A DNA stretch of 64,000 nucleotides from Pseudomonadota bacterium (lineage in GTDB: Bacteria > Myxococcota_A > Polyangia > Polyangiales > Polyangiaceae), in assembly GCA_023423895.1 (NCBI GenBank), contig JAFAER010000150.1, forward strand, positions 6,819 through 70,818, given 5' to 3'. Positions within the stretch are counted from its first letter, which is position 1. Each line of letters starts with the position of its first letter. The notes beneath the pieces are model-generated. The model had not been told where the DNA came from, did not search any database, and worked only from the letters and a program-made list of their open reading frames with translations. Positions 49,005 to 61,091 of this stretch are shown one piece after another. The position numbers and the translations under genes are program-made.

Positions 49005-50288
49005 ATGAGCGCGAGCGTCCGTCCGTCGATCCCCCGGCCCCGCACCTCCGTCGCCCCCGCTGCATCGACGTCGACGCCGCCGCCCGCGCCGGTATCGAAA
49101 CCCTCGCTGATCAAGACGTCGGCCGCGCCGATGCGCGAGCGCATGCCGACGCTCGACCTCGACGATGCGGACATCGTCGGGATCGCGGTGAGGCCGATCA
49201 AGTCGGGGCCGCCGGCTTCGCCCGTCGCGTACAAGACGCACAAGACGCCCACGCCTCCGCCGCCGCGCGTGTCGGCCGTACCGCCCGCAGCGCCGACCGG
49301 CGTCGCGCGCGCGGCCACGATGAAGACCTCGACGCCGCCGCTTTCGTTCACGCCGCCGAAGGTGCCGACGTTCGACGCCCCGCTCACCCCGGTTCGATCG
49401 CCTGCGAACACGGAAATGGAAATCGAGCGCGGCTGGGACGAAGCGGCGGCATCGGTCGCTCCTCCCGCGTGGACCGCGGAGAGCGAGCCCGCTGCGCCGA
49501 GCGTGCCTCCGCCGGTGACGACGTCGCCGCCTGCGCCCGCGCCGGTGACGATGGCGCCGCCTGCGCCGGTGACGGTATCGCCGCCCGCGCCGGTGACGAT
49601 GTCGCCGCCTGCGCCCGCGCCGGTGACGATGGCGCCGCCTGCGCCGGTGACGATGTCGCCGCCCGCGCCGGTGAGTGTGTCGCCGCCCGTGCCGGTCGTG
49701 GCGGTCGCGCCGCCGGCATCGACCGTTCCTCCGCCGGTGTCGATGATGCGCCCGGTCACTCCGGCTCGGCCTGTCACGCCGGTCCTCGGGCGTCTGACGA
49801 TGAGCGATCCGACGGACCTCATCTTCGACGGGATGTACGGCCTCACCTTCGCACGCTCGGCCGGTGAAGCCGCGGACCTATGCGCCGAGACACTCGCCAA
49901 GGCGCTCGGCGCACGCGCGGTCGTCATCCACACGCACGATCTCACGAGCCGTGAGCTCCGCGCGATCGGCGCGCATGGCGACGGCGACTTCGACATCATC
50001 GGCTCCGCCGAGGCGAGCGACGACGACCTCGTCGCGTCCGCCGTCATCTGCAACCAGAAGTCCGTGACGATGAAGTTCGACGGCGAGCTCCCGCGGCTCG
50101 CTCCGAAGAGGCTCCACGCCGTCGGCGCGCCGCGCACGGTCGTTGCCGCGCCCGCGATGTCTTGGGGACGATGCCTCGCGATCATCGAAGTCATCGACGC
50201 CGACGAGCGCTACGCCGCGCGCGTCGCGGACTCCGCGGCCTACGTCGCGGAGCACTTCGCGAAGTTCCTCTGCCGGCAGGCCGCCTGA
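49005..50288 (+). CDS. proline-repeat protein with C-terminal GAF-like domain
   Basis: 427 residues from the ATG at 49005; another ATG lies six codons upstream. Residues 1-270 are low complexity, rich in Pro, Ala, Thr, Ser and Val, and include a run of PPAPVT(M/V)(A/S) units. The C-terminal 155 residues form a globular alpha/beta domain: DLIFDGMYGLTFARSAGEAA, LCAETLAKALGARAVVIH, then SWGRCLAIIEVIDADERY and AAYVAEHFAKFLC. That strand-helix pattern fits a GAF domain, without catalytic function. Perhaps a ligand-binding regulator with a disordered arm. Both strands are open across the repeat, so only composition and the ordered domain support the strand choice. Confidence 0.72.
   Translation: MSASVRPSIPRPRTSVAPAASTSTPPPAPVSKPSLIKTSAAPMRERMPTLDLDDADIVGIAVRPIKSGPPASPVAYKTHKTPTPPPPRVSAVPPAAPTGVARAATMKTSTPPLSFTPPKVPTFDAPLTPVRSPANTEMEIERGWDEAAASVAPPAWTAESEPAAPSVPPPVTTSPPAPAPVTMAPPAPVTVSPPAPVTMSPPAPAPVTMAPPAPVTMSPPAPVSVSPPVPVVAVAPPASTVPPPVSMMRPVTPARPVTPVLGRLTMSDPTDLIFDGMYGLTFARSAGEAADLCAETLAKALGARAVVIHTHDLTSRELRAIGAHGDGDFDIIGSAEASDDDLVASAVICNQKSVTMKFDGELPRLAPKRLHAVGAPRTVVAAPAMSWGRCLAIIEVIDADERYAARVADSAAYVAEHFAKFLCRQAA
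49531..49686. repeat. two tandem 78-bp units coding for Pro-Ala-Pro-Val repeats
   Basis: Two copies, 49531-49608 and 49609-49686, each starting CTGCGCCCGCGCCGGTGACG. Inside each unit are three shorter 24-30-bp subunits ending in GCCGGTGA. The 78-bp period is 26 codons, so the array keeps frame in the proline-rich arm of the gene. Probably grew by slippage or unequal exchange. Confidence 0.8.
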
Positions 50289-50350
50289 GCTCCGCCACCC
50301 GCAAGCGATCCTGAGCGCAGGCGACGTCCCGACGGCGTAAGATGCGCGCG

Positions 50351-51178
50351 ATGAGCACCAAGAGCTACGAATCGCTCCAGATCGAGCGCGACGGCGCGAT
50401 CGCCGAGGTGGTCCTGATCGGACCCGGCAAAGGCAATGCGATGGGGCCCGCGTTCTTCCGCGAGCTACCGGAGGCGTTCGCCGAGCTCGATCGCGACGAC
50501 TCCGTCCGCGCGATCGTGCTCCGCGGCAAGGACGGCGTCTTCACGTACGGCCTCGATCTCAAGGCCGTTGCGCCGATCCTCATGCCGCTTCTGTCGACCG
50601 AGAACCTCGCCAAGGAGCGGACCCAGCTCCTGCGTCTCATCGGCGAGTGGCAGCGCGCGGCCGATCTCGTCGAGCGTTGCACGAAGCCCGTCATCGCGGC
50701 GATCGCCGGGCCGTGCATCGGCGGCGGCATGGATCTCGTAGCCGCGTGTGACGTCCGCCTTTGCTCGCGCGATGCTCGATTCAGCGTCCGCGAGGTCAAG
50801 GTCGCCATCGTCGCCGATCTCGGGAGTCTGCAGCGGCTCCCGCGCATCATCGGCCACGGGCACACCCGCGAGCTGGCCTTCACAGGCAAGGACATCGACG
50901 CCGAGCGGGCCCTTCGTATCGGCCTCGTCAACGATGTCTTCCCGGACGAAGCGGCGCTCCTGGTGGCGGCACGCGCGATGGCCCAGGAGATCGCGAACAA
51001 TCCTCCGCTCACCGTTCAGGGGATCAAGCAGGTGCTCTCGTATGGCGAAGAGCGGCGCATCCTCGATGGCGAGCGCTTCGCCGCCGTCTGGAACTCGGCA
51101 TTCCTCGCTTCGCGCGATCTCGCCGAGGCGATGGCCGCCTTCATGGAGAAGCGCCCGCCGAAGTTCACGGGCGGCTGA
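50351..51178 (+). CDS. crotonase-family protein, dienoyl-CoA isomerase-like (ECH1 type)
   Basis: 275 residues from the ATG at 50351 (MSTKSYESLQ); an ATG three codons upstream is possible. The crotonase fold is clear: oxyanion-hole segments GKDGVFTYGLDLKA and AAIAGPCIGGGMDLVAACD. The active-site region reads DARFSVREVKVAIVADLGSL followed by QRLPRIIG. Asp134, Glu148 and Asp156 align with the three acidic residues of delta-3,5-delta-2,4-dienoyl-CoA isomerase (ECH1), rather than the two glutamates of enoyl-CoA hydratase. It should therefore act in beta-oxidation of unsaturated fatty acids with double bonds at odd positions. It stands alone; no other fatty-acid gene adjoins. Confidence 0.87.
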   Translation: MSTKSYESLQIERDGAIAEVVLIGPGKGNAMGPAFFRELPEAFAELDRDDSVRAIVLRGKDGVFTYGLDLKAVAPILMPLLSTENLAKERTQLLRLIGEWQRAADLVERCTKPVIAAIAGPCIGGGMDLVAACDVRLCSRDARFSVREVKVAIVADLGSLQRLPRIIGHGHTRELAFTGKDIDAERALRIGLVNDVFPDEAALLVAARAMAQEIANNPPLTVQGIKQVLSYGEERRILDGERFAAVWNSAFLASRDLAEAMAAFMEKRPPKFTGG

Positions 51179-51207
51179 CGTCGGCTGCGCTCACTCGGAA
51201 GGTATGC

Positions 51208-53391
51208 TCAGCGCTCGGACGCCATGAAGGCGACGTAGCGACCGATCTGCTTCACGGTCTCTGCACCGGGTGACATCAGCTCGATGCCGATCGCCCGGGC
51301 GGCTCCCGCGGCGTCGCCGACTTGCGGAGCGCGGCTCCAGCGGACGATGCCCGCCTCGGCGACGACCTTGCCGTCGATGGGCAGCGCGAAGCGAACCGTG
51401 ACCTGCGCGCCATCGGCGATCTTCCCGCGCGTCACGACGAACAGACCGCGTTCCGAGATGTCCTCGCTTCTTCCGTCGACGGCGCCGAAGCCGGGGACCT
51501 CGACGCGGACGGGCGTGCGATAGGCGGCTCGGGCATGACGGCGCAGCTCCGTGGGGGACGTGCGCGCTTCCGCAGCATCGACGGAGGTCGCCGGCGGAAC
51601 GGCGACGGCCTCGGCCTCGAGTACGAGCTCGGATGCCGTCGGCGGCGGACGGATCGAGGTGCCGCGGCGCTCCGGATACGCGTCGAGCAGACGCAAGGCA
51701 ATCGGCGCCGGCGGGGCGGCCGCGTCGAGCGCGTCGATGAGCTCCTTGGCCGAGGTGAAGCGCTCCGCGCCCGCGCCGCCGAGCGTCCGTGCGATGACGC
51801 TCGCGAGCGCCGGAGAGAGTGCCTGCGGAGCCCAGCTGCCCGAGCGGATCGAGCGAACGTTCTCGCCCTCGTTCCTCGGACGACCTGCCAGCGCGAGGAA
51901 CGCGCACGCGCCGATGCCGGCTAGATCGACGGTCGTGTCAGGCGCGCCGTCGGCGACGTTCGCGGCCTCCCAGTTCACGAGCTTGGCGCGCTCGACGCCC
52001 CAAACATCTCGGACATCTCGGACGATGAGCACGTTCTCGGGACGTACCTCGCCATGGCGCACGCACGCGTCGTGCGCCGCGACGAGCACCTCCGCGATCT
52101 GACGGATGACCGCACACGCCTCGGCCGCAGGGAGCGCTCCGCGTGCAGCGACGAGACCTTCGAGCGTGCGGCCCTCGAGCATCTCGACGACGAGGTACGG
52201 ATCGCCGTTCTGGGTCGTGCCTGCATCCCGGAGATCGACCGCGCCCGGATGCGCGAAGCTCGCCAGCGCGAGCTGCTCGCGGCGCACGGCGTCGCTGTCC
52301 GACTCGTCGCTGCCGACTCGAACACCCACCTTGAGCAGCGAGCGCCGCGCCGTTCGGAGATGGCGAACCTCCCACCGCGAGCCCGCGACTCGCCCGCCGA
52401 GATCGCGAAGAAGCTCGTAGCGGCCGTCGACGATCGCCCCCTTCTCGTAAGAAGAGCGCCGCCACCGCTTGATCGCGTCCTCGAGCAACCCCTCCACCTG
52501 CCGGCCGGCGAACGCCTCGCTCGATACGATGAGGAGCGCGCCCGCCTCGAGCGCCAGTCGATCGAGCCCGGAGCGCTCGTTCGCGTACACGTCCTCGGTC
52601 ACGACGATGGCGCACGGACAGTGATGGGCCGTGGCCTTCGCCGCGTCCGCGAGCGCGACACCGAAGGCGTCACCCCCGAACTGCGCTGCCGATGACCGCA
52701 CCGCGGCGACGAGATCGTCTTTCGCTCCGATCACGAGCACCTTCGCAACCGGCGGCGGGTGGGAGCTCGGGTCGTCCTCGAGCACCTCGACACTGTCGAG
52801 GACCGAGGGATCCTCGCGTGTCGGCGACACGCTCGGCTTCGGGAGCGGAGGCTTCGGTGGACGCGACGGCGCGCGCGTCGCGTCCGACGGCATCGGCGTG
52901 ATCGAAGGCCCGTTCATCGCGGGCGGGACGTCCGTGGAGCCGGTCGCGCCGACGCCGTAGAGCCGATCGAGATGCATGCGGATCTCGCTCGTGAGCGCCA
53001 CCATCGCCTTCACGGGCATCGTCGTCGCGGAGGCAGCTGCTTCGAGCGCGACGTCGTCCGTGGGATCGTCCATCGCGACGTAGAGCGTCGTTGCGCCCTT
53101 TGCGGTTCGAAGATGCACCGGCACCATGTGATGCCTGAGCGCGATCGAGCGCGGGAGGAGGTCGACGGCCTCTTGCGAGATCTCGACCCGCTGGAGTGAC
53201 ACCCAAGGGCACGCGAGCTGATGCGACAAGAACTGAGCGAGCTGGTGCGGTCGGACGAGGCCCTTCTCCGCGAGGATCTCACCGAGGCGGCGTCCGTCGT
53301 TCTTCTGGGCGCTCAGCACATCATCGAGTGCTTGCTGCGTGAGCAGGCCTGCCTTCACGAGCAGTCGGCCAAGCGGCATTCCGCTGTGCAT
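51208..53391 (-). CDS. four-part signalling protein: MshEN, receiver-like, pseudokinase, PilZ
   Basis: 727 residues. 1-145: MshEN/GspE N-terminal domain with two typical motifs, LGRLLVKAGLLTQQALDDVL and RLGEILAEKGLVRPHQLAQF. 155-215: Pro/Ser linker. 215-312: alpha/beta receiver-like domain (AKVLVIGAKDDLVAAVRSS ... AIVVTEDVY). 322-560: protein-kinase fold (YELLRDLGGRVAGS, Lys354) in which HRDLKPEN has become HGEVRPEN (446-453) and DFG has become NWE (473-475), so phosphotransfer is very unlikely. 615-712: PilZ domain with RRHAR (617-621) and DISERG (644-649), the c-di-GMP-binding signature. MshEN motifs of this class can also bind c-di-GMP, so two sensors of one messenger may flank a dead kinase. 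Cytoplasmic. Confidence 0.9.
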   Translation of the reverse strand: MHSGMPLGRLLVKAGLLTQQALDDVLSAQKNDGRRLGEILAEKGLVRPHQLAQFLSHQLACPWVSLQRVEISQEAVDLLPRSIALRHHMVPVHLRTAKGATTLYVAMDDPTDDVALEAAASATTMPVKAMVALTSEIRMHLDRLYGVGATGSTDVPPAMNGPSITPMPSDATRAPSRPPKPPLPKPSVSPTREDPSVLDSVEVLEDDPSSHPPPVAKVLVIGAKDDLVAAVRSSAAQFGGDAFGVALADAAKATAHHCPCAIVVTEDVYANERSGLDRLALEAGALLIVSSEAFAGRQVEGLLEDAIKRWRRSSYEKGAIVDGRYELLRDLGGRVAGSRWEVRHLRTARRSLLKVGVRVGSDESDSDAVRREQLALASFAHPGAVDLRDAGTTQNGDPYLVVEMLEGRTLEGLVAARGALPAAEACAVIRQIAEVLVAAHDACVRHGEVRPENVLIVRDVRDVWGVERAKLVNWEAANVADGAPDTTVDLAGIGACAFLALAGRPRNEGENVRSIRSGSWAPQALSPALASVIARTLGGAGAERFTSAKELIDALDAAAPPAPIALRLLDAYPERRGTSIRPPPTASELVLEAEAVAVPPATSVDAAEARTSPTELRRHARAAYRTPVRVEVPGFGAVDGRSEDISERGLFVVTRGKIADGAQVTVRFALPIDGKVVAEAGIVRWSRAPQVGDAAGAARAIGIELMSPGAETVKQIGRYVAFMASER

Positions 53392-53428
53392 CGCCCGGAA
53401 TTGTCGCGCCGGGACTCGCCCGTTGCAC

Positions 53429-53454
53429 CCGGAAAAGGAGCGGGAATTTTCCGG
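53429..53454. promoter_or_regulatory. perfect 8-bp inverted repeat between the PEGA gene and the MshEN/PilZ gene
   Basis: CCGGAAAA (53429-53436) and TTTTCCGG (53447-53454) with 10 bases between. Both flanking genes are on the - strand: the PEGA lipoprotein stops at 53492, and the signalling protein starts at 53391. The repeat is therefore either a terminator-like hairpin of the first gene or an operator about 40 bp before the second. The lack of a following T-run favours an operator. Confidence 0.4.
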
Positions 53455-53491
53455 ACCGCGCGCCTTGTCTCGTTCGCCCTGCGCGCCGTCG

Positions 53492-54478
53492 CTACTTCGA
53501 CAGCTTCAGCTCGACGGCCTTCGGCGTGCCCTCGCCGACGTCGACGGTCTCCGACGCTTCCTTGTAGCCGGCCGCCCACACGGTGACCTTGTACTTGCCC
53601 GGATTCACCGGCCGGGCGATGCCGAGGAGCTCGCTCGGGATCGCGTTCCCGTTCAACTTCACGACCAGGCTCGAAAGCGAGCTCGGCGTGGGCGTGACCT
53701 GGATGCGCAGCGTCGGGATGCGCGGCTTGATGGCCGCGAGCTCTTTCTTGCTCTCGTCCTGCGCCTGCCGGAACACTTCGGGTGCGTCCTTTGCGAGCGT
53801 CTTCCTCGAGAGCGTCTCGTACGTTTCGGCGGCCTCGACGAGCTTTCCGCTCGTGGCCTGGCACTGGCCGATGTGCAAGAGGTGCGTCGGCGCGTCGAAC
53901 AGCTTCTGTGCCGCCTCGAAGCGCGGCAACGCCTCGGCGCAATTGTTTGCATCCTGCAGTTTCACGCCTTCGAGGAAGGCCGCGCGCGCCGTCGCCTTGC
54001 GTTCCGATTCGCTCATGTCGACCGTCGGCGCAGGAGGAGGCGTCGCCGTCGCGACCCCGATCGGGATCGAGCTCGCGGTCGGCGTGGCCGACGCGGCGGG
54101 CGCTGCCGGCTTCATCGTCGCCTGGTAGTGGCGGTCGACGTCGAACCAGGCGCCCGTGAGCGCATCGACGAGGATCGGGATGCAGAGGGCGACGGGGATG
54201 ACGCAGGTGACGATGTCGACCGTCAGCCATCCGGCGTTCATCTTCTTCTTCACGATGCCGTGGTGGTCTTCGAAGCCGTCCTTCGTCAGCGTGATCTGGG
54301 TCGATGCTCCACGCTCGACCTCGAGCTTCGTCGGTGTCGCGCCGATCTTGCGCTCACCCTTCTTCGCCTCCGCACCCGTCGGATCGGAGTCGATCGTGAC
54401 CGTGTCCTTGCTCCCGCGGAAGACCGCAGCGCAGCCGAAGAGAGAGAGAGAAAGCAAGATCACAGCGCCGTGTCGCAT
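53492..54478 (-). CDS. PEGA-domain lipoprotein with TPR-like helices
   Basis: 328 residues. A short signal peptide (MRHGAVILLSLSLFGC) ends in a lipobox. An N-terminal beta domain follows (VTIDSDPTGAEAKKGERKIG ... ITLTKDGFED), itself PEGA-like, with a short hydrophobic segment (GWLTVDIVTCVIPVALCIPIL). A Pro/Ala linker leads to TPR-like helices (ALPRFEAAQKLFDAPTHLLH), and a second PEGA domain sits at the C-terminus (LVVKLNGNAIPSELLGIA ... KYKVTVWAAGYKEASETV). Predicted envelope protein of unknown partner. Same direction as the MshEN/PilZ gene, with an inverted repeat between them. Confidence 0.83.
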   Translation of the reverse strand: MRHGAVILLSLSLFGCAAVFRGSKDTVTIDSDPTGAEAKKGERKIGATPTKLEVERGASTQITLTKDGFEDHHGIVKKKMNAGWLTVDIVTCVIPVALCIPILVDALTGAWFDVDRHYQATMKPAAPAASATPTASSIPIGVATATPPPAPTVDMSESERKATARAAFLEGVKLQDANNCAEALPRFEAAQKLFDAPTHLLHIGQCQATSGKLVEAAETYETLSRKTLAKDAPEVFRQAQDESKKELAAIKPRIPTLRIQVTPTPSSLSSLVVKLNGNAIPSELLGIARPVNPGKYKVTVWAAGYKEASETVDVGEGTPKAVELKLSK

Positions 54479-54520
54479 CGCCTCGCAGGCTACTTGGACC
54501 GGCCTCGAGCGGCAACGTCG

Positions 54521-55381
54521 TCACGATGCGTCGCTGCCTGCGATGCGGACCGCGGCGGCGCGTGGATCCGGCGCCCGCTCGTTGGCGCGGAGCCAGTCGA
54601 ACGTCCGATCGAAGACGTTCTCCGCGTCGGCGACGTTGCCGTGCCGGCACCCCGGCATCTCGAAGTAGGTCGCGGGGACACCCGCGCGGGACGCCGTCTG
54701 CGCGGCTTGCCTCATCCGTGCCGGGACGTCGAGCGAGCACGACATCGTGACGACCGCACGCGCCTGCGCGAGCCTACGCGGCGACGGATCCGTCGGCGCC
54801 CCGATGAGAACGACACGGGTATAGCGAGACGGCCAGCGCTCGACCATTTGCTCCGCGAGCGCAGCGCCTTGCGAGTAGCCGACGAGGGTGATGCCTTCAG
54901 GCGGGATCTCGACGAGGCCCGCGGCCGCCAGCGCGGCTTCCACGCGAGCGTGCTGCCGGCCAGCGTCCCACGAGAACGTGCGGAACCCGGGCGCGTCGCC
55001 ACACGGCCGGTCGCCCTCGATGGCGACGACTCCTCCCTGTTTGCGCGCCGCTTCCGGGAACGTTTGGAGGTAGGCGCCGCCGTTCGAGCAAACGCCCGGC
55101 ATGAACACCGTCGTCGGCGGCGCGCCGCCCTTCGCGCGGACGACCGAGGCGACGAGGTCTCCCGGAACGAGCAGGCGCTCGACCTGCGCGGGCGGCGGAG
55201 GAGGAGGCGGTGGTGACGGTGGCTCGGGCATGTTCGTGCTCGGGCTGGGCGCCGCTGGCGTCGCAACACGCGCCGACGGCTCCGCGACGACGCGCGCGTG
55301 CTCCTCGTGATGGCGACACCCCGTTCCGATGGTCGCGACAACAATTGTGACCAACGCCAACGCCGATTCGAGCCTGCTCAT
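54521..55381 (-). CDS. alpha/beta-hydrolase-fold lipoprotein
   Basis: 286 residues from the ATG at 55381 (MSRLESALALVTIVV); a start 11 codons upstream is possible. Lipobox TIGTGC (Cys22). A Pro-rich linker (52-65) leads to an alpha/beta hydrolase: oxyanion strand TTVFMPGVCSNGGAY, nucleophile elbow GYSQG (Ser170), later Asp in IGAPTDPS, and a C-terminal GCRHGN with His247 as the probable catalytic base. The domain of about 220 residues suits an esterase or dienelactone-hydrolase-like enzyme tethered at the cell surface or periplasm. Substrate unknown. Confidence 0.82.
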   Translation of the reverse strand: MSRLESALALVTIVVATIGTGCRHHEEHARVVAEPSARVATPAAPSPSTNMPEPPSPPPPPPPPAQVERLLVPGDLVASVVRAKGGAPPTTVFMPGVCSNGGAYLQTFPEAARKQGGVVAIEGDRPCGDAPGFRTFSWDAGRQHARVEAALAAAGLVEIPPEGITLVGYSQGAALAEQMVERWPSRYTRVVLIGAPTDPSPRRLAQARAVVTMSCSLDVPARMRQAAQTASRAGVPATYFEMPGCRHGNVADAENVFDRTFDWLRANERAPDPRAAAVRIAGSDAS

Positions 55382-55450
55382 CGTTCCCTCCGGTGCACCA
55401 TGCGGCTGTGCCATCGGTCCGTCGGGACAGCGTCGACGAGTGTGACGTGG

Positions 55451-56977
<1,527 letters not shown>

Positions 56978-57141
56978 CCATTCTACCGGGCTGTCTCCGG
57001 AACGCCTCGTCCTGCGGCGAAGTTCGTTGCAGAGCTTTCCAAGTGCCCGACATCTTTGGCGGTATGGCCGCTCGCCCAGCCGTCGAGCGGCACGCCGGCG
57101 CTTCGGTCCGTGCTTGCGCGACGACGCGGCGTCTGCGAGGC

Positions 57142-57807
57142 ATGAACGTGATGACGAACCCGGCGCCCGCGGGTGGGCAGAGCGCACAGCACGCACCGAA
57201 CAACGACGCGCGCGATCTCGTCGACCTCGTCCTCGTCGAGGCGGTCGGATCGAGCATCACGCCGTTCGTCCCGCTCCCTTTCGTCGACGACTACCTGTTC
57301 GCGCGGCTCTTGCGCCGGATCACGAGGAAGGTGATCGAACGCGCGAAGCAGCCGGTCGACGAGCCGGTGGTGAGGGCCCTGGTCGACGCATACCTCGAGG
57401 CGGGGGAGTCGGGCCTCCGCGTCAAAGCGCTCACGGCAGCTGCGCGCTTCGTCATCCGGAAGGTCGCGGTCGTGCTCGACGTGAAGAAGAGCCATGACGT
57501 CTTCGGCGAGGCGATCGTCTTCGCCCTTGCGCTCGACGTCGCTGTCCAGCTCGAGGGGGTGAATGGCGGCACGGCGCGAAGCGTCGGGGAAGCGATCCGT
57601 CGGGCCAACGAGGCCGTCGGCTCGGCGGCGCTCGAGGTGATCACCCGTGCCGGCCGTGAAGCGTTCAAGGCGAGCGAGGGGGCGGCGCAGAGCTCGCGTT
57701 TCGCGCGGGTGGCGGGGGCCATCGGTCGCGAGGTCGACGTGGCGAGCACGCGGCTCGACCGGCTCATGCGCGACGAGCTGACCGTGATCCTCGGTCAGCG
57801 CCGCTGA
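57142..57807 (+). CDS. hypothetical helical protein
   Basis: 221 residues from the ATG at 57142 (MNVMTNPAPAG). Mostly helical with a conserved-looking region PFVDDYLFARLLRRITRKVI and amphipathic stretches (ALTAAARFVIRKVAVVLDVK, EAIVFALALDVAVQLEG). No signal peptide and no clear transmembrane helix, though several helices could lie on a membrane. The PFVDDYLFARLLRR segment is reminiscent of EcsC-like proteins, but I would not assign that. It reads towards the transporter gene 59 bp downstream. Confidence 0.65.
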   Translation: MNVMTNPAPAGGQSAQHAPNNDARDLVDLVLVEAVGSSITPFVPLPFVDDYLFARLLRRITRKVIERAKQPVDEPVVRALVDAYLEAGESGLRVKALTAAARFVIRKVAVVLDVKKSHDVFGEAIVFALALDVAVQLEGVNGGTARSVGEAIRRANEAVGSAALEVITRAGREAFKASEGAAQSSRFARVAGAIGREVDVASTRLDRLMRDELTVILGQRR

Positions 57808-57866
57808 CGCCGCGCGCCAACGCCGCCTCCATTCAGCCCGGCGCCGACATGCGGTAAGACGCTTCC

Positions 57867-59942
<2,076 letters not shown>

Positions 59943-60017
59943 GTGTGCTCGCCGGAAGCATGGGCCAGCACGATGCGACGACACTCGCGGCGCAGGCTCG
60001 CGCGCGGTACGTCGTCG

Positions 60018-60049
60018 CCTGAGCGGCCGGACGTGCCGGCTCGCTCAGG
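60018..60049. terminator. strong hairpin between convergent genes
   Basis: Stem of 8 bp, CCTGAGCG (60018-60025) with CGCTCAGG (60042-60049), extended inward by GCCGG (60026-60030) with CCGGC (60036-60040) and a single unpaired T; loop of five. It lies 75 bp after the cstA stop and 18 bp beyond the stop of the 56-aa gene on the other strand. Being symmetrical, it could terminate both transcripts. There is no T-run, only a short AAA on one side. Confidence 0.6.
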
Positions 60050-60067
60050 AAACGAATCAGAGACTCT

Positions 60068-60238
60068 TCAGGCCTTCTTCGCGTCCGGCTTCGCGTCCGG
60101 CGCCGAGGCGCTGTAGCCCTCGGGGTGCACCGGGAACTTCGGCGTGCCGAGACGGCGGCGGTCGCGCTTGTTGCGCTTGCCGGCGGTGGTCTGCTTGCGC
60201 TTGCGGATGCGCTCGAACTGCTGGGTAGACGAAACCAT
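60068..60238 (-). CDS. 56-residue basic protein, hypothetical
   Basis: ATG at 60238, stop TGA at 60070-60068. The sequence begins MVSSTQQFERIRKRKQTTAG, then KRNKRDRRRLGTPKFPVH, and ends in an acidic/Lys tail (APDAKPDAKKA). It is strongly basic and looks like a nucleic-acid- or ribosome-associated small protein. AGCGAGGA lies just upstream as ribosome binding site, and a small C5/G5 hairpin (60258-60270) lies ahead of it. Its high Arg/Lys content and sensible start make it a real gene, although it is too short to be found by length criteria. Confidence 0.72.
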   Translation of the reverse strand: MVSSTQQFERIRKRKQTTAGKRNKRDRRRLGTPKFPVHPEGYSASAPDAKPDAKKA

Positions 60239-60474
60239 CTCGGGATCCTCGCTTTGGCCCCCTCAGGGGGAGGAAGAGTCGGGGTCGGGTCTCGTCGCGG
60301 GGGCGGGAGAACCGGGCCGCGCACCATGGCGAAAGACGCCCCCTCTGTCAAGGCGGCCGGGGCCCAGCAGCTCCCGCATGCTGCGTTCGTGGAGCGCGCC
60401 TCGCGATGGTCTAGCTCAGCCGCTCCCTCTCGACGCGGGCGTTGCGACCGCCCTCCGGAGCGGCCACGCTGCCT

Positions 60475-60978
60475 TCACGGCTCGGTCAGCGCGATCGAGG
60501 CGCTCGCCTGCCTGCAGATCGGACCGCAGCTCGGCCCGTTCGGCTGCACGGTCTGATAGGTCGGTGCGAGGGTCGCGTTTGTGAGGCTCACGCCGTCGCG
60601 CTCGATGCGGATCGCGACCTTCGACGGGCCCGAGCGGAAGTGGATGTCGGCGAAGCCGTGCTGCGAAGGCGGGAGCGCGCAACCTGACTCGCCGATCGTG
60701 GCGATGTCCGCCGTGCAAGACAGGCCGCCTGTCGCACCGCAGGGCGGAAGCGGAAGCGTTCCCGTGCACGTCTGCGTGACGCCGTCGGCCTCGAGCGAGA
60801 AGACGTACTTTCCGTGCTTCCACGTCGTCGCGGGGTCGAACCGGACATCGAGCCCGTCGACACAACCCATGGCCGTGCAGACGCCGGACCCGCTGCTCGA
60901 TGCGTCCGACGTGTTCGTGCACCCGCAGGCAACGAGGCCGGCGATGAGGGCAGTGGCGACGAACGCGTCACGGAACAT
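60475..60978 (-). CDS. small lipoprotein, hypothetical
   Basis: 167 residues. The signal peptide (MFRDAFVATALIAGLVAC) ends in a lipobox at Cys18, with a second Cys at position 20. A beta-rich domain with paired cysteines follows (CTAMGCVDGLDVRFDPA, QTCTGTLPLPPCG, GPSCGPICRQA). The fold could be an immunoglobulin-like sandwich. No family is known to me. It lies between the 56-aa gene and the vWA lipoprotein gene, all on the same strand. Confidence 0.76.
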   Translation of the reverse strand: MFRDAFVATALIAGLVACGCTNTSDASSSGSGVCTAMGCVDGLDVRFDPATTWKHGKYVFSLEADGVTQTCTGTLPLPPCGATGGLSCTADIATIGESGCALPPSQHGFADIHFRSGPSKVAIRIERDGVSLTNATLAPTYQTVQPNGPSCGPICRQASASIALTEP

Positions 60979-61091
60979 GGCGAAGAGATAGCACGCTCAG
61001 GTGCACGCAGGCGCAGCCGCTCCGCCTCGTTTCGAAGGTGGAGCGGTGGCCCGTTCCGCGACGAGCAGCGGCCGTCGAGACGTGCTCGACC

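Noticed and set aside
49005..50288. Gene on the - strand across the proline repeat (Gly/Ala/Thr-rich frame)
   Set aside because: The - frame is only low complexity, while the + frame ends in an ordered GAF-like domain. The + strand is therefore preferred.
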